This document shows, one piece after another, positions 32,873-42,708 of a DNA stretch of 51,421 nucleotides; within the stretch, counting starts at the first letter, position 1; every line of letters starts with the position of its first letter. The DNA lies in assembly GCF_029223195.1 (NCBI RefSeq), contig NZ_JARHUF010000028.1, forward strand, positions 1-51,421, in the 5' to 3' direction. The position numbers and the translations under genes were made by a program. The stretch is from Vibrio sp. CAU 1672 (GTDB lineage: Bacteria > Pseudomonadota > Gammaproteobacteria > Enterobacterales > Vibrionaceae). The notes under the pieces were generated by a model, which was not told where the DNA came from, made no database searches, and saw only the letters and a list, made by a program, of their open reading frames with translations.

Positions 32873-34747
32873 CTACGCCACATGCACTCTGGCAATGACC
32901 TGCTCTAGCAGGTTAATTTCCAGTGCCACTTCATCACAGGCATGCTGACGCGGGCACTGGTCACAATCTTTGAGCACTTTTTCCGGCAGCAGTGATTTGG
33001 ACGTTGGTAAGAAGTTCTGCTTCATAAAGAACTCCGGCGTACGAGTCAGGACAAACACTTTCTTGATCGCCATCTGACGTGCCTTATCCACCAAGTGGTT
33101 CACAATCGCGCTACCCTGGCCCTGCCCCTGCCAGCCTGCCTCTATCCCGAGCGAACGGATCTCAGCCAGACCTGAGTCATAAACGTACAGTGAAGCGCAG
33201 CCCGTCACCTCGCCGTGATGCTCGGAGACGGCAAACGAACCGATATCCCGCACCAGTTCATTACGTGAGCGCGGCAGGTTCTCGCCCATATTCGCCCAAT
33301 ACGCCACCATACCTTCTAAGGTTTCGATATCGGTCAGACGTGCCGGACGGACTTTAACCGCCGAAGTGTCACGTTGCAACAAGCGCTTGTCGGCTTGGTC
33401 TACGGCGTACGCAACTTGCTGAGGCGATACGCCACCCAACGCGCTGCGTTTTTCCAAACAGGATTCAATGGTCAGGATCTCATACACATCCGCTTCAATC
33501 ACTTCTGAGAAGGCTTTCAGCTCCTGCAGTGAGAGTTCTTCCAGGGCACAGCCTTTGGCAATTGCGCCCACAACCGCCACCCCGACAATGTGGTGTGCTT
33601 CACGGAAAGGAATGCCTTTGGCAACCAGGTAATCGGCCAGCTCTGTGGCATTGGCATAACCTTGCTTGGCCGCTTCGAGCGTGCGCTCACCGTTGACCTG
33701 AATACCATCAAAGCATAAGGCTGCCATTTCCATACAGTCATTCCAGGTGTCCAGCGCATCAAACAGGCCTTCCTTGTCTTCCTGCATATCTTTGTTGTAT
33801 GCCAGCGGCAGGGCTTTTACCGTCATCATCATCGCCGACAATGCGCCGTAGACCCGGCCCGTTTTACCCCTAATCAGCTCCAGCGCATCCGGGTTTTTCT
33901 TCTGTGGCATCAGCGAGGAGCCAGAAGTCACCGTATCGGCCAGTTCAATAAAGTTGGACTCACCGGAATTGTAGAAGATCATATCTTCCGCCAAGCGTGA
34001 CAAATGTAACATCGAAATGGAGGCCACCGACATCAGCTCCATGACATGATCACGGTCTGAAACCGAATCCAGCGAGTTGCGCGTTGCCCGGTGAAAGCCC
34101 AGGTTATGTGCCAGTGACTCACGATCGATCGGGTATGCGGTCCCCGCCAGAGCGCCAGAGCCCAACGGGCAGGTATCCAGGCGATGCATCGCATCACTTA
34201 AACGTGAATAGTCACGTTCAAACATCTCGACGTAGGCCAGGCACCAATGCGCAAAAGTGACTGGTTGCGCCCGCTGCAAGTGGGTATAGCCCGGCAATAC
34301 CGTTGCCTGGTGCTGTTTGGCCACCTGCACCATTTGTGACTGCAGACGATCCAGAGCCAATAGCAGTTGCTGGCCCTGTTGACGGCACCACAGCTTTAAA
34401 TCGGTGGCAACCTGATCATTACGCGAGCGCCCGGTATGTAACTTCTTGCCCAGATCGCCAACTTTGCTAATCAGTTGCTGTTCAACCCATGAATGAATAT
34501 CTTCAGCATCCGACTGGAGGATCTGGTGCGGATCTTCCATCACTTCGAGTTTCAGCTCATTGAGCGCCAGTTCAAGCTTTTGCTGCTCCTCATCCGTCAG
34601 CACATTGACCGACAACAACGCTTTCGACCACGCTATAGAGCCAACAATATCTTGCTCCGCCAATCGGTAATCAAAGCGCAACGAGTCGTTGAAGTCTTTG
34701 AATCTTGTATCTGCCGCTTGGGTAAATCTTCCGCCCCATAATGCCAT
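32873..34747 (-). CDS. argH: Argininosuccinate lyase fused to N-acetylglutamate synthase
   Basis: The first 455 or so residues are argininosuccinate lyase (ALWGGRF start, the GSSLMPQKKNPDALE signature), which releases arginine and fumarate. After a short linker, residues about 470-624 form a GNAT acetyltransferase domain with the acetyl-CoA loop QGQGQGSAI, which makes N-acetylglutamate, the first step. Such ArgH(A) fusions are known from Vibrio and relatives. The start at 34747 has AGGAGA at good distance; the frame stays open to 34768. It has its own ARG boxes and is separated from argG by a terminator. Confidence 0.95.
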   Translation of the reverse strand: MALWGGRFTQAADTRFKDFNDSLRFDYRLAEQDIVGSIAWSKALLSVNVLTDEEQQKLELALNELKLEVMEDPHQILQSDAEDIHSWVEQQLISKVGDLGKKLHTGRSRNDQVATDLKLWCRQQGQQLLLALDRLQSQMVQVAKQHQATVLPGYTHLQRAQPVTFAHWCLAYVEMFERDYSRLSDAMHRLDTCPLGSGALAGTAYPIDRESLAHNLGFHRATRNSLDSVSDRDHVMELMSVASISMLHLSRLAEDMIFYNSGESNFIELADTVTSGSSLMPQKKNPDALELIRGKTGRVYGALSAMMMTVKALPLAYNKDMQEDKEGLFDALDTWNDCMEMAALCFDGIQVNGERTLEAAKQGYANATELADYLVAKGIPFREAHHIVGVAVVGAIAKGCALEELSLQELKAFSEVIEADVYEILTIESCLEKRSALGGVSPQQVAYAVDQADKRLLQRDTSAVKVRPARLTDIETLEGMVAYWANMGENLPRSRNELVRDIGSFAVSEHHGEVTGCASLYVYDSGLAEIRSLGIEAGWQGQGQGSAIVNHLVDKARQMAIKKVFVLTRTPEFFMKQNFLPTSKSLLPEKVLKDCDQCPRQHACDEVALEINLLEQVIARVHVA

Positions 34748-34864
34748 TGCGTCTCTCCTGATTACCATTGCTTACTGTGAAGTGGATAAACGAGTCTTAA
34801 CTCAAGTGATGCTAACTTGCTCACTTTTCTTAAGGGTCAAAGTTACGGCATTTCCAATAAAAAA

Positions 34865-34902
34865 TAAAGTATAAATTCACTAAATTTACATATTTATTCA
34901 TG
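34865..34902 (-). promoter_or_regulatory. ArgR operator upstream of argHA (two ARG boxes)
   Basis: Two TGAAT half-sites on the minus strand (34896-34900 and 34875-34879) are spaced exactly 21 bp, the period of two 18-bp ARG boxes with a 3-bp gap. The AT-rich right halves are degenerate. Their place 120-150 bp upstream of the start suggests that argHA has its own arginine-repressed promoter. Confidence 0.65.
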
Positions 34903-34936
34903 CTGTGTTAGTCACATCTGCTTTAGCACCGCCGAC

Positions 34937-34968
34937 TAAAAAAGGCCTGCCGATAACGGCAGGCCTTT
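34937..34968 (-). terminator. Terminator of argG
   Basis: A 12-bp perfect stem (34941-34952 with 34957-34968) with an ATAA loop is followed by TTTTAG on the minus strand, 31 bp after argG. It isolates argHA from argCBG. Confidence 0.92.
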
Positions 34969-34998
34969 CTCATTGAATATTCTTGCTCAATCAGTCAG

Positions 34999-36213
34999 TT
35001 ATTTTTTCAAACTGTTCAGTGCCCGGATACGGCTGGACAGCGAGTAGAGACGGATGAAGCCACCAGCATGGCTTTGGTCGTAGACTTCGTCTGCACCGAA
35101 AGTCGCAAACTCTTCCGAGTACAGGCTGTTTTCGGAACGTTTCTGGGTTGCGGTTGCCTGGCCTTTATACAGTTTGACCACCACTTCACCATTGACATCC
35201 TGAGCCAACTCTTCTGATGCTGCCAGAATGGCTTTGCACAGTGGAGTGAACCAACGGCCATCGTACACCAGATGCGAGGCTTTCAAGCCCAGCTCTTCAC
35301 GGAACTCGTAAGCGGTCTTATCCAGCACCAGTTGCTCAACCGCCCGCAACGCTTCCATCATGATCGTACCGCCCGGGGTTTCATAACAGCCACGTGACTT
35401 CATGCCAACCAGACGGTTTTCGACAATATCAATCCGGCCGACACCATGCTTGGCGCCTTTCTCATTGAGATAAACCAGCGCATTATAAGGCGTCATCGCT
35501 TCACCATTCACCGCGGTGATCGCGCCTTTTTCTACCGTGAGAGTCACATATTCCGCTTCATCCGGCGCTTGCTCAGGATCAACGGTCCATACCCAGCAAT
35601 CTTCATTCGGGGCATTCCAGGTATCTTCCAATACGCCACCTTCGGTAGAGATGTGCCAGGCGTTAGCATCACGCGAGTAGATCTTAGTCAGTGAGGCAGT
35701 ACAAGGAATGTTACGCTCAGCCAGATAGTCCAGACACTCTTCACGGCTGACCAAATCCCACTCACGCCAAGGCGCAATCACATGCAGATCCGGAGCCAGT
35801 GCGGCAAACGCACCTTCAAAACGCACCTGATCGTTGCCTTTACCGGTACAGCCATGGCACAGGGCATCCGCGCCGACTTTGCGCGCCACTTCGACCTGCG
35901 CTTTGGCAATGATTGGCCGCGCCATTGAGGTACCCAGCAGGTATTTGCCTTCGTAGTACGCGCCGGTCTTCAGCGTCGGATAAATGTAATCGGCGACCAT
36001 CTCTTCTTTAAGGTCAACCACATAACACTCAGAGGCCCCTGACTTTTTCGCTTTCTCTTCAATCCCTTCCAGCTCATCGGCACCTTGGCCGACATCGGCG
36101 ACAAACGCCACCACTTCACAATCGTAGTTCTCTTTTAACCACGGGATGATCACTGAAGTATCTAGACCGCCTGAGTATGCGACTACCACTTTATTTACGT
36201 TCACTTTGCTCAT
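34999..36213 (-). CDS. argG: Argininosuccinate synthase
   Basis: ArgG joins citrulline and aspartate using ATP. The 404-residue protein has the PP-loop AYSGGLDTSV near residue 12, then GCTGKGNDQVRFE and SRGCYETPGG. It is of the short type (about 400 residues). It is third in the minus-strand run argC-argB-argG, 90 bp after argB. Confidence 0.97.
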   Translation of the reverse strand: MSKVNVNKVVVAYSGGLDTSVIIPWLKENYDCEVVAFVADVGQGADELEGIEEKAKKSGASECYVVDLKEEMVADYIYPTLKTGAYYEGKYLLGTSMARPIIAKAQVEVARKVGADALCHGCTGKGNDQVRFEGAFAALAPDLHVIAPWREWDLVSREECLDYLAERNIPCTASLTKIYSRDANAWHISTEGGVLEDTWNAPNEDCWVWTVDPEQAPDEAEYVTLTVEKGAITAVNGEAMTPYNALVYLNEKGAKHGVGRIDIVENRLVGMKSRGCYETPGGTIMMEALRAVEQLVLDKTAYEFREELGLKASHLVYDGRWFTPLCKAILAASEELAQDVNGEVVVKLYKGQATATQKRSENSLYSEEFATFGADEVYDQSHAGGFIRLYSLSSRIRALNSLKK

Positions 36214-36303
36214 GTTTCTTCTCCAAACTTAACTGGCGCTGCTCTCGGCGGTCAGTGCCAACCACTTCCTAATGTTCGATTATGTAAAAAAATTGCTTCG
36301 GGT

Positions 36304-37095
36304 TTATTGCGGCAAAAACTGGGTACCAATACTTTCGCCAGCGAACAGCTGCGCCAGTTTCTCCGGGTAACGCCAGGTCGCGACCTCTATCGGGCGGCCA
36401 AGATCATTGGCCGCTTCCAGCGCCGCTTTCACTTTGACGATCATGCCGTCGGTGATCACGTGCCCTTCGATTAAGGCTTCGGCTTGCTGTTCAGACAGGC
36501 TTTTGATCAGATGGCCTTTGCCATCCAGTACACCACTCACATCCGACAGTAGCACCAGCTCCGCATCAAGCGCCCCTGCCACGGCAACTGCCGCCTGATC
36601 CGCATTCACGTTCATCATCTGTCCTTCAGCCGTCAGGCCGATAGAGCTGATAATTGGCAATGCCCCGGTATTCAACACCGCTTGCAGCAAGCCAGAGTCG
36701 CCCGGAGAGGCTTTGCCTACCGCACCCAGTTCAGGATCCAGCTCTTCCACATGGCACAGAGCGCCATCTGCAAGGCTCAGGCCGACCGCGTTTAAGCCGT
36801 CAGCAATCGCCTGGCCCTGAAGGAGTTTATTGGCCGTTCCCGCCAGCGCACCGGCGATGACCGGGATCTGATCATAAGGGGTCACGCGCAATCCCTTCTT
36901 CTTGACCGTTTCCAGCTGCAGTTTTGCCATCAGTTCATCCACCAGATAACCACCGCCATGAACGATGGCGATTTGTCGCTGCGCCGAGGTTTGGTAAGCC
37001 GCAATGGCACCAAAAAGTTGGCTCAGGGTTTGGGTGCAAGATAAAGCGGCACCGCCTAGCTTAATGACTAAAGGAGCTTGATTGTTTTGCGCCAT
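36304..37095 (-). CDS. argB: Acetylglutamate kinase
   Basis: ArgB phosphorylates N-acetylglutamate. The 263-residue protein has the KLGGAAL phosphate loop near residue 12, HGGGYLVDELM, NVNADQAA and LSDVSGVLD. It lies 22 bp after argC and upstream of argG. The length fits the arginine-insensitive short form. Confidence 0.97.
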   Translation of the reverse strand: MAQNNQAPLVIKLGGAALSCTQTLSQLFGAIAAYQTSAQRQIAIVHGGGYLVDELMAKLQLETVKKKGLRVTPYDQIPVIAGALAGTANKLLQGQAIADGLNAVGLSLADGALCHVEELDPELGAVGKASPGDSGLLQAVLNTGALPIISSIGLTAEGQMMNVNADQAAVAVAGALDAELVLLSDVSGVLDGKGHLIKSLSEQQAEALIEGHVITDGMIVKVKAALEAANDLGRPIEVATWRYPEKLAQLFAGESIGTQFLPQ

Positions 37096-37117
37096 GGTTT
37101 CTTCCCTCTTCTCGCAA

Positions 37118-38122
37118 CTACAGCAAAGCTGTCAGTTCTGGGTAACCGTAATGAATATTAAGACATTGCATCGCTTGACTTGATGCACCTTTAAGTAGGT
37201 TGTCGATGGCTGACACCACAATGATGTGCCCGCCGTGAACCTTCCAGCCAATATCACAGAAAGGTGTGTTTTCGACATCCTGAATACGTGGGATACCATC
37301 ACCTTTCAGGCGAACCGCTGGCTTATTTTGGTAAGCTTGCTCGAAGGCTTGGTTAACCTGAGCTTCACTCACGCCAGCCGCCAGCTTCATGGTGATCGTG
37401 GCCAAAATACCGCGCTTAAAATTGCCCAGATGCGGAGTGAAAATCACCTCACAGCCCAGGTGCTGGGCAATTTCTGGTTGGTGACGGTGGTTGAATACCC
37501 CATAGGGCTGCAGGCTGACTTCGCAAAAACTGTTGATCATCGATGCTTTGCGGCCAGCACCAGAGACGCCGCTGGTCGCATTGATGACCGGCCACTGGTT
37601 GGTATCGATAAGTGCACTGGCCAACAGTGGCTTGATAGCCAACTGCGAAGCGGTTGGGTAACAGCCAGCAACGGCGACTAACTGCGTGGTTTTGATTTCA
37701 GCCTGATTCCACTCCGCCAGGCCATAAACAGCTTTGTCCAGCCAGTGATCAAACTGGTGCTCAAAACCATAAAAAGTGTCGTAAAAATCTTTACTCTGTA
37801 CGCGATAAGCACCGGATAAGTCAAACACCTGACAACCAGCCGCCAAGAACAGCGGCGCCAGATCATGACTGACTTCATGTGCCGTTGCCAAAAACACCAC
37901 ATCCGACTGTTCAGCAACCTGCTGTGGGTTGGTCAATGGCAGGACAGGCATATTCAACACCCCGGCTAACTTGCCATGCAGAGCAGCGATGTTCTTTCCC
38001 GCATCGAGACTGTTGGCGGAAACGTATAAACCTGATAGCGTAAGTTCAGGGTGTTTATTGACCATTAAGGCCAACTCTGCGCCGGTGTATCCGCTGGCTC
38101 CGATTATTGTGGTATTTAGCAT
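37118..38122 (-). CDS. argC: N-acetyl-gamma-glutamyl-phosphate reductase
   Basis: ArgC is the NADPH-dependent third enzyme of arginine synthesis. The 334-residue protein (start MLNTTIIGASGYTGAEL) has the nucleotide loop GASGYTG and the catalytic cysteine in VAVAGCYPTASQLA near residue 150. The frame stays open to 38164, but the internal ATG fits the family start. It is divergent from argE across paired ARG boxes. Confidence 0.96.
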   Translation of the reverse strand: MLNTTIIGASGYTGAELALMVNKHPELTLSGLYVSANSLDAGKNIAALHGKLAGVLNMPVLPLTNPQQVAEQSDVVFLATAHEVSHDLAPLFLAAGCQVFDLSGAYRVQSKDFYDTFYGFEHQFDHWLDKAVYGLAEWNQAEIKTTQLVAVAGCYPTASQLAIKPLLASALIDTNQWPVINATSGVSGAGRKASMINSFCEVSLQPYGVFNHRHQPEIAQHLGCEVIFTPHLGNFKRGILATITMKLAAGVSEAQVNQAFEQAYQNKPAVRLKGDGIPRIQDVENTPFCDIGWKVHGGHIIVVSAIDNLLKGASSQAMQCLNIHYGYPELTALL

Positions 38123-38182
38123 GGTGTCGCATCCATATTGGTAAAGCTCAAAATGACTATTCATATTTAATTTTTGCTTTAT

Positions 38183-38221
38183 TTTGATTTTTTATTCATT
38201 AAATATGATTTAATATGTGTT
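38183..38221. promoter_or_regulatory. ArgR operator between argC and argE (two ARG boxes)
   Basis: TGATTTTTTATTCA at 38185-38198 matches the ARG box core TGAAT-N4-ATTCA at 9 of 10 defined positions. A weaker box, TGATTTAATATGTG, begins 21 bp away at 38206. This spacing is the signature of hexameric ArgR binding. One operator can serve both divergent transcripts. Confidence 0.7.
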
Positions 38222-38266
38222 TTACATTTTTAGACCCTGGCTGTCAATAGGAGAAGTGAAGAATCT

Positions 38267-39403
38267 ATGCAATTACCAAGTTTTCTCGAGGTCTATGAAG
38301 GCCTCATCAGCACCTCGTCGATCAGCTCCACCGATCCAAGCTGGGATCAGGGCAATGCCAGAGTGATCGAAAAATTGGCAACATGGTTTAAAGATCTGGG
38401 CTTTTGCGTCGAGGTGATCGAAGTGGAGCCCGGCAAGCACAACATGATCGCACGCAAAGGGGAAGGAGAAGGCGGACTGCTACTGGCCGGGCACAGCGAC
38501 ACGGTACCGTTTGATGAAGGGCGCTGGAGCTTCAATCCACATAAACTGACCGAAAAGGACAATCGTTTCTATGGCTTAGGCACCGCGGACATGAAAGGCT
38601 TCTTCGCCTTTATTTATGCCGCCGTGCAGAAAATCGACTGGAGCCAGCAGAAACATCCTCTCTATGTGCTGGCCACTTGCGACGAAGAAACCACCATGCT
38701 CGGTGCCCGCCACTTCACTGCCAACGCGCCGTTTAAACCAGATTACTGCATCATCGGCGAGCCAACCGGCCTGGTGCCGATCCGCGGGCACAAAGGCCAT
38801 GTCGCCAATGCGATTCGCGTGACCGGCAAGTCCGGCCACTCTTCCGATCCGGCACTGGGGGTGAATGCTATCGAGATCATGCATGAAGTGCTGTTTGCCC
38901 TGATGCAGCTGCGTGAAAAACTGATCAAAGAATATCATCACCCTGGCTTTGCAATTCCCAGCCCCACGCTCAACTTAGGCCATATCCACGGCGGCGACAG
39001 TGCCAACCGGATCTGTGGCTGCTGCGAACTGCATTACGATGTCCGCCCGCTGCCCGGGATCAGCCTGGACGGTCTGGAGAATATGCTGCGCAGTGCGCTG
39101 AGAGAGGTTGAGGCCAGATGGCCGGGAAGAATCGAGATCGTGCCGCTGCATGAAGCCATTCCGGGCTACGAATGTCAACAAGATCACCCCTTCATCGCAG
39201 AGGTCGAAACCCTGTGTCAAACCCCCTCACAGACAGTCAACTACTGTACGGAAGCCCCTTTCCTGCAACAGCTCTGCCCGACTCTGGTGCTTGGCCCCGG
39301 CTCAATTGACCAGGCCCACCAGCCCGATGAATTTCTGGCGTTTGACTTTATTGAGCCAACCATTGATATTTTATCCAAAGCGATGCGGCAGTATTGCTGT
39401 TAA
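38267..39403 (+). CDS. argE: Acetylornithine deacetylase
   Basis: ArgE removes acetyl from N-acetylornithine, completing the linear ornithine route. The 378-residue M20 metallopeptidase has the metal motifs GHSDTVPFDEG, GTADMKG, DEETTMLGA and GEPTGLVP, and the internal dimerisation lid. It is divergent from argCBG. Its stop codon lies inside the stem-loop of its own terminator. Confidence 0.97.
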   Translation: MQLPSFLEVYEGLISTSSISSTDPSWDQGNARVIEKLATWFKDLGFCVEVIEVEPGKHNMIARKGEGEGGLLLAGHSDTVPFDEGRWSFNPHKLTEKDNRFYGLGTADMKGFFAFIYAAVQKIDWSQQKHPLYVLATCDEETTMLGARHFTANAPFKPDYCIIGEPTGLVPIRGHKGHVANAIRVTGKSGHSSDPALGVNAIEIMHEVLFALMQLREKLIKEYHHPGFAIPSPTLNLGHIHGGDSANRICGCCELHYDVRPLPGISLDGLENMLRSALREVEARWPGRIEIVPLHEAIPGYECQQDHPFIAEVETLCQTPSQTVNYCTEAPFLQQLCPTLVLGPGSIDQAHQPDEFLAFDFIEPTIDILSKAMRQYCC

Positions 39404-39418
39404 TCGCCGCATTTTTTT
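39383..39418 (+). terminator. Terminator overlapping the argE stop codon
   Basis: ATGCGGC (39383-39389, in the last codons) pairs with GCCGCAT (39406-39412), followed by TTTTTT. The TAA at 39401-39403 lies in the loop. A second inverted repeat (39423-39429 with 40 to 46, i.e. CGTACCG/CGGTACG at 39440-39446) follows without a U-tract. Confidence 0.75.
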
Positions 39419-39564
39419 GAAACGTACCGAGAACATGAACGGTACGCAGGTTGTAAATTTTTGCTCTGTTTTTGTAATTTATTTTCACCTTCATGTGCAA
39501 ACGGAATAAAATTTGCGCTAAATCAGGTCAGCAGCCGAATAATTGCAAACATCGTCGGCTTTAT

Positions 39565-39594
39565 TTGACTCTGTATGGTGCTTTTCGCTAGATT
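39565..39594 (+). promoter_or_regulatory. Candidate ppc promoter
   Basis: TTGACT (39565-39570) and TAGATT (39589-39594) are separated by 18 bp, about 50 bp before the ppc start. This is the best sigma70-like pair in the gap. Confidence 0.45.
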
Positions 39595-39644
39595 GTGAAC
39601 TTAACAAGGACATAGGATGTAGTTTTTTTACGAGGCAGGATGAC

Positions 39645-42278
39645 ATGAACGAGAAATACGCCGCACTCAAAAGCAACGTGCGCATGCTAGGCCACTTACT
39701 GGGTAACACCATTCGCGATGCACATGGTGAAGAAATCCTGGATAAAGTGGAGACCATCCGTAAGCTATCCAAATCAGCTCAAGCAGGTAACCAGGCCGAT
39801 CGCAACAACCTGATCGAAGAAATCCAGAACCTGCCTGATGAGCAACTCACGCCAGTCACTCGCGCGTTCAACCAGTTTCTTAACCTTACCAATATGGCCG
39901 AGCAGTACCACACTATTTCGCGCCACTGTGAGGAACACGTCTGTGAACCCGACGCGATCAACTCGCTGTTCACTAAGTTGACCCAAAATGATGTCAGTAA
40001 ACTCGACACGGCTCAGGCCGTACGTGATTTGAACATCGAACTGGTACTGACCGCGCACCCGACCGAAATCACCCGTCGCACCATGATCAACAAGCTGGTC
40101 AAGATCAACGAGTGCCTGTCCAAATTGGAGCTAAGCGACCTCTCTTCAAAAGAGCGCAAGAAAACCGAGCGCAGGCTGGAGCAACTGATTGCACAGAGCT
40201 GGCACTCAGACGTGATCCGTCAGCAACGTCCGACGCCACTGGATGAAGCCAAATGGGGCTTTGCCGTGGTAGAAAACTCGCTGTGGGAAGCCGTGCCAGA
40301 CTTCCTGCGCGAAATGGATGAACGCTTGCAGGGTTACTTGGGTGAAGGGCTGCCGATTGATGCTCGTCCGGTGCATTTTTCTTCCTGGATGGGCGGTGAC
40401 CGCGACGGTAACCCGTTCGTGACCCACACTGTCACTCGTGAAGTCTTACTCCTCTCGCGCTGGAAAGCCGCCGATCTGTACCTGGGCGACATTAATGAGC
40501 TGATCAGCGAACTGTCGATGACGGTATGCAACGACGAGGTACGCCAGTTGGCCGGAGAGGGTGAGCATGAACCTTACCGTGCGATCCTCAAGCAACTGCG
40601 TAGTCTGTTAAACGAAACCAAAGAGATCCTCGACGCCAAGATCCAAGGCCAAAAACTCGCAGTCAAAGCCCCGCTACAAAAAGTGGCCCAGCTGTGGGAT
40701 CCCCTGTATGCCTGCTACCAGTCGCTGCATGACTGCGACATGGGTGTGATTGCTGACGGCTCACTGTTAGATACCCTGCGCCGGGTTAAAGCATTTGGTA
40801 TTCACTTAGTTCGTCTGGACATTCGCCAGGAAAGTACCCGCCACTCTGAGGTGTTATCTGAGTTGACCCGCTACCTGGGTATCGGCGATTACGATCAGTG
40901 GAGTGAGCAAGATAAAATTTCATTCCTGACCAATGAGCTGGCCTCGAAGCGTCCTTTACTGCCGCGTGACTGGGAACCCTCTGAAGCCGTTAAAGAGGTG
41001 CTCGACACCTGTAAAATCATCGCTCTTCAGCCACGTGAAGCCTTTGGTGCCTACGTTATTTCGATGGCACGTACCGCCTCAGACGTCCTGGCCGTCCACC
41101 TCCTGTTACAAGAAGCCGGCTGCCCGTACCGTATGGATGTCTGCCCGCTGTTCGAAACGCTGGATGACCTGAACAACGCGGAAGCCGTGATCAAACAGTT
41201 GATGGACATCGACCTGTACCGTGGGTTTATTCAGAACCACCAGATGGTCATGATCGGTTACTCTGACTCCGCGAAAGATGCTGGTGTCATGGCCGCGGGA
41301 TGGGCGCAGTACCATGCGATGGAGTCGTTGGTGAAAGTTGCCGAAGAAGAAGGCGTCGAGCTGACCCTGTTCCACGGACGTGGCGGCACTATCGGCCGTG
41401 GTGGTGCTCCGGCACATGCCGCGCTGCTTTCTCAGCCACCAAAAAGCCTCAAAGGCGGGCTGCGTGTGACCGAGCAGGGCGAAATGATCCGCTTTAAACT
41501 CGGCCTGTCAGACGTTGCCGTCAACAGTTTCAGCCTGTATGCCAGCGCCATTCTGGAAGCCAACCTGCTGCCACCACCAGAGCCAAAACAAGACTGGCGT
41601 GACTTAATGGAAGTCCTGTCTGAGGTCAGCTGTGAAGCTTACCGCAACGTCGTGCGCGGTGAACCTGACTTTGTTCCGTACTTCCGCCAGGCCACTCCGG
41701 AGCTGGAACTGGGTAAACTGCCTCTCGGCTCACGCCCGGCGAAACGCAACCCGAAAGGTGGCGTTGAAAGCCTGCGGGCCATCCCTTGGATTTTCTCCTG
41801 GAGCCAAAACCGCCTGGTTCTGCCGGCATGGCTGGGTGCCGGTGAAGCCATCCAGTACTCCATCGACAAGGGGCATCAAGCTCTGCTGGAAGAGATGTGC
41901 CGTGAATGGCCGTTCTTCTCTACCCGCCTTGGCATGCTGGAGATGGTGTACTCGAAATGTAATATTGATATTTCACGTTACTACGATCAGCGCCTGGCAG
42001 AGCCATCTCTGCTGCCTCTGGGTGACCGCTTGCGGGCACAGCTGCAAAAAGACATCAAAGCGGTGCTCAATGTAGAAAACAACGAAAACTTGATGCAACA
42101 CGACCCTTGGGGTCTGGAGTCGATTCGCTTACGCAACATTTACGTCGAGCCATTGAATATGCTTCAGGCTGAGTTGCTATACCGCACCCGTCAAACCGAA
42201 GAAGCGTCGACCAAACTGGAAGAGGCGTTGATGGTGACCATTGCCGGGATAGCTGCGGGTATGCGTAACACAGGTTAA
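39645..42278 (+). CDS. ppc: Phosphoenolpyruvate carboxylase
   Basis: Ppc carboxylates PEP to oxaloacetate to refill the TCA cycle. The 877-residue protein starts MNEKYAALKSNVRMLG with AGGATGAC before it; an in-frame ATG at 39543 adds 34 residues without family match. Catalytic motifs are VLTAHPTEITRR (about 132-143), GGDRDGNP and LFHGRGGTIGRGGAPAH, and the C-terminus ends AAGMRNTG, the conserved MRNTG. It sits between argE and aphA on the plus strand and has its own terminator. Confidence 0.98.
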   Translation: MNEKYAALKSNVRMLGHLLGNTIRDAHGEEILDKVETIRKLSKSAQAGNQADRNNLIEEIQNLPDEQLTPVTRAFNQFLNLTNMAEQYHTISRHCEEHVCEPDAINSLFTKLTQNDVSKLDTAQAVRDLNIELVLTAHPTEITRRTMINKLVKINECLSKLELSDLSSKERKKTERRLEQLIAQSWHSDVIRQQRPTPLDEAKWGFAVVENSLWEAVPDFLREMDERLQGYLGEGLPIDARPVHFSSWMGGDRDGNPFVTHTVTREVLLLSRWKAADLYLGDINELISELSMTVCNDEVRQLAGEGEHEPYRAILKQLRSLLNETKEILDAKIQGQKLAVKAPLQKVAQLWDPLYACYQSLHDCDMGVIADGSLLDTLRRVKAFGIHLVRLDIRQESTRHSEVLSELTRYLGIGDYDQWSEQDKISFLTNELASKRPLLPRDWEPSEAVKEVLDTCKIIALQPREAFGAYVISMARTASDVLAVHLLLQEAGCPYRMDVCPLFETLDDLNNAEAVIKQLMDIDLYRGFIQNHQMVMIGYSDSAKDAGVMAAGWAQYHAMESLVKVAEEEGVELTLFHGRGGTIGRGGAPAHAALLSQPPKSLKGGLRVTEQGEMIRFKLGLSDVAVNSFSLYASAILEANLLPPPEPKQDWRDLMEVLSEVSCEAYRNVVRGEPDFVPYFRQATPELELGKLPLGSRPAKRNPKGGVESLRAIPWIFSWSQNRLVLPAWLGAGEAIQYSIDKGHQALLEEMCREWPFFSTRLGMLEMVYSKCNIDISRYYDQRLAEPSLLPLGDRLRAQLQKDIKAVLNVENNENLMQHDPWGLESIRLRNIYVEPLNMLQAELLYRTRQTEEASTKLEEALMVTIAGIAAGMRNTG

Positions 42279-42330
42279 GCATACTATCCCCACGTGATGC
42301 ATAAGCCATTACGTGACAGCCATCCAACCA

Positions 42331-42365
42331 GCAAGGCTGAGCTCAGGCTCAGCCTTGCTATATCT
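42331..42365 (+). terminator. Terminator of ppc
   Basis: A 12-bp perfect stem (42331-42342 with 42347-42358) with a TCAG loop lies 52 bp after the ppc stop, followed by a pyrimidine-rich but poor U-tract. Confidence 0.75.
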
Positions 42366-42618
42366 CCCTCTTCTTCTTCCTTTGCATAATAATTATCCAG
42401 TCAATAACTCTGCAAAAGTGACATTTTAAACCACAAAAATAAAATTAAATTCCAAACAAACCCGCTACTGAGTGTTTTATTAGTTTTTTGCGGTTATTCC
42501 TCCCGAGTATTCCACTTTATGCTTATTATTTATATACTAGCTGTCCGCTGCGAGCTCAATAATCTAATCATACTTGCTCCAGCCAGATGGAATACTCCCA
42601 TCTCCCTAGGTGATAAAC

Positions 42619-42632
42619 GGCTTTAAGGTGAC
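42619..42632 (+). promoter_or_regulatory. Candidate Qrr sRNA pairing site in the aphA leader
   Basis: GGCT (42619-42622) and AGGTGAC (42626-42632) are together complementary to the conserved Qrr core GTCACCTAGCC as I remember it, with three unpaired bases between. Qrr sRNAs activate aphA translation in V. harveyi and V. cholerae. The match is short and made from memory. Confidence 0.5.
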
Positions 42633-42650
42633 AGGACCAACATTGTTGGT

Positions 42651-42708
42651 GCTGCTAATACATAAAAAACTAAACTGCCAATAAGAGCATGATGAAAGTA
42701 TTAGCAGC
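42651..42708 (+). other. 11-bp hairpin in the aphA leader
   Basis: GCTGCTAATAC (42651-42661) and GTATTAGCAGC (42698-42708) form a perfect inverted repeat with a 36-nt loop, directly after a smaller ACCAAC/GTTGGT hairpin (42636-42650). The hairpin ends 36 bp before the aphA start. Confidence 0.6.

Noticed and set aside
42410..42560. LuxR/HapR palindrome at the aphA promoter
   Set aside because: The AT-rich stretch has partial matches only; none comes close to the known palindrome.
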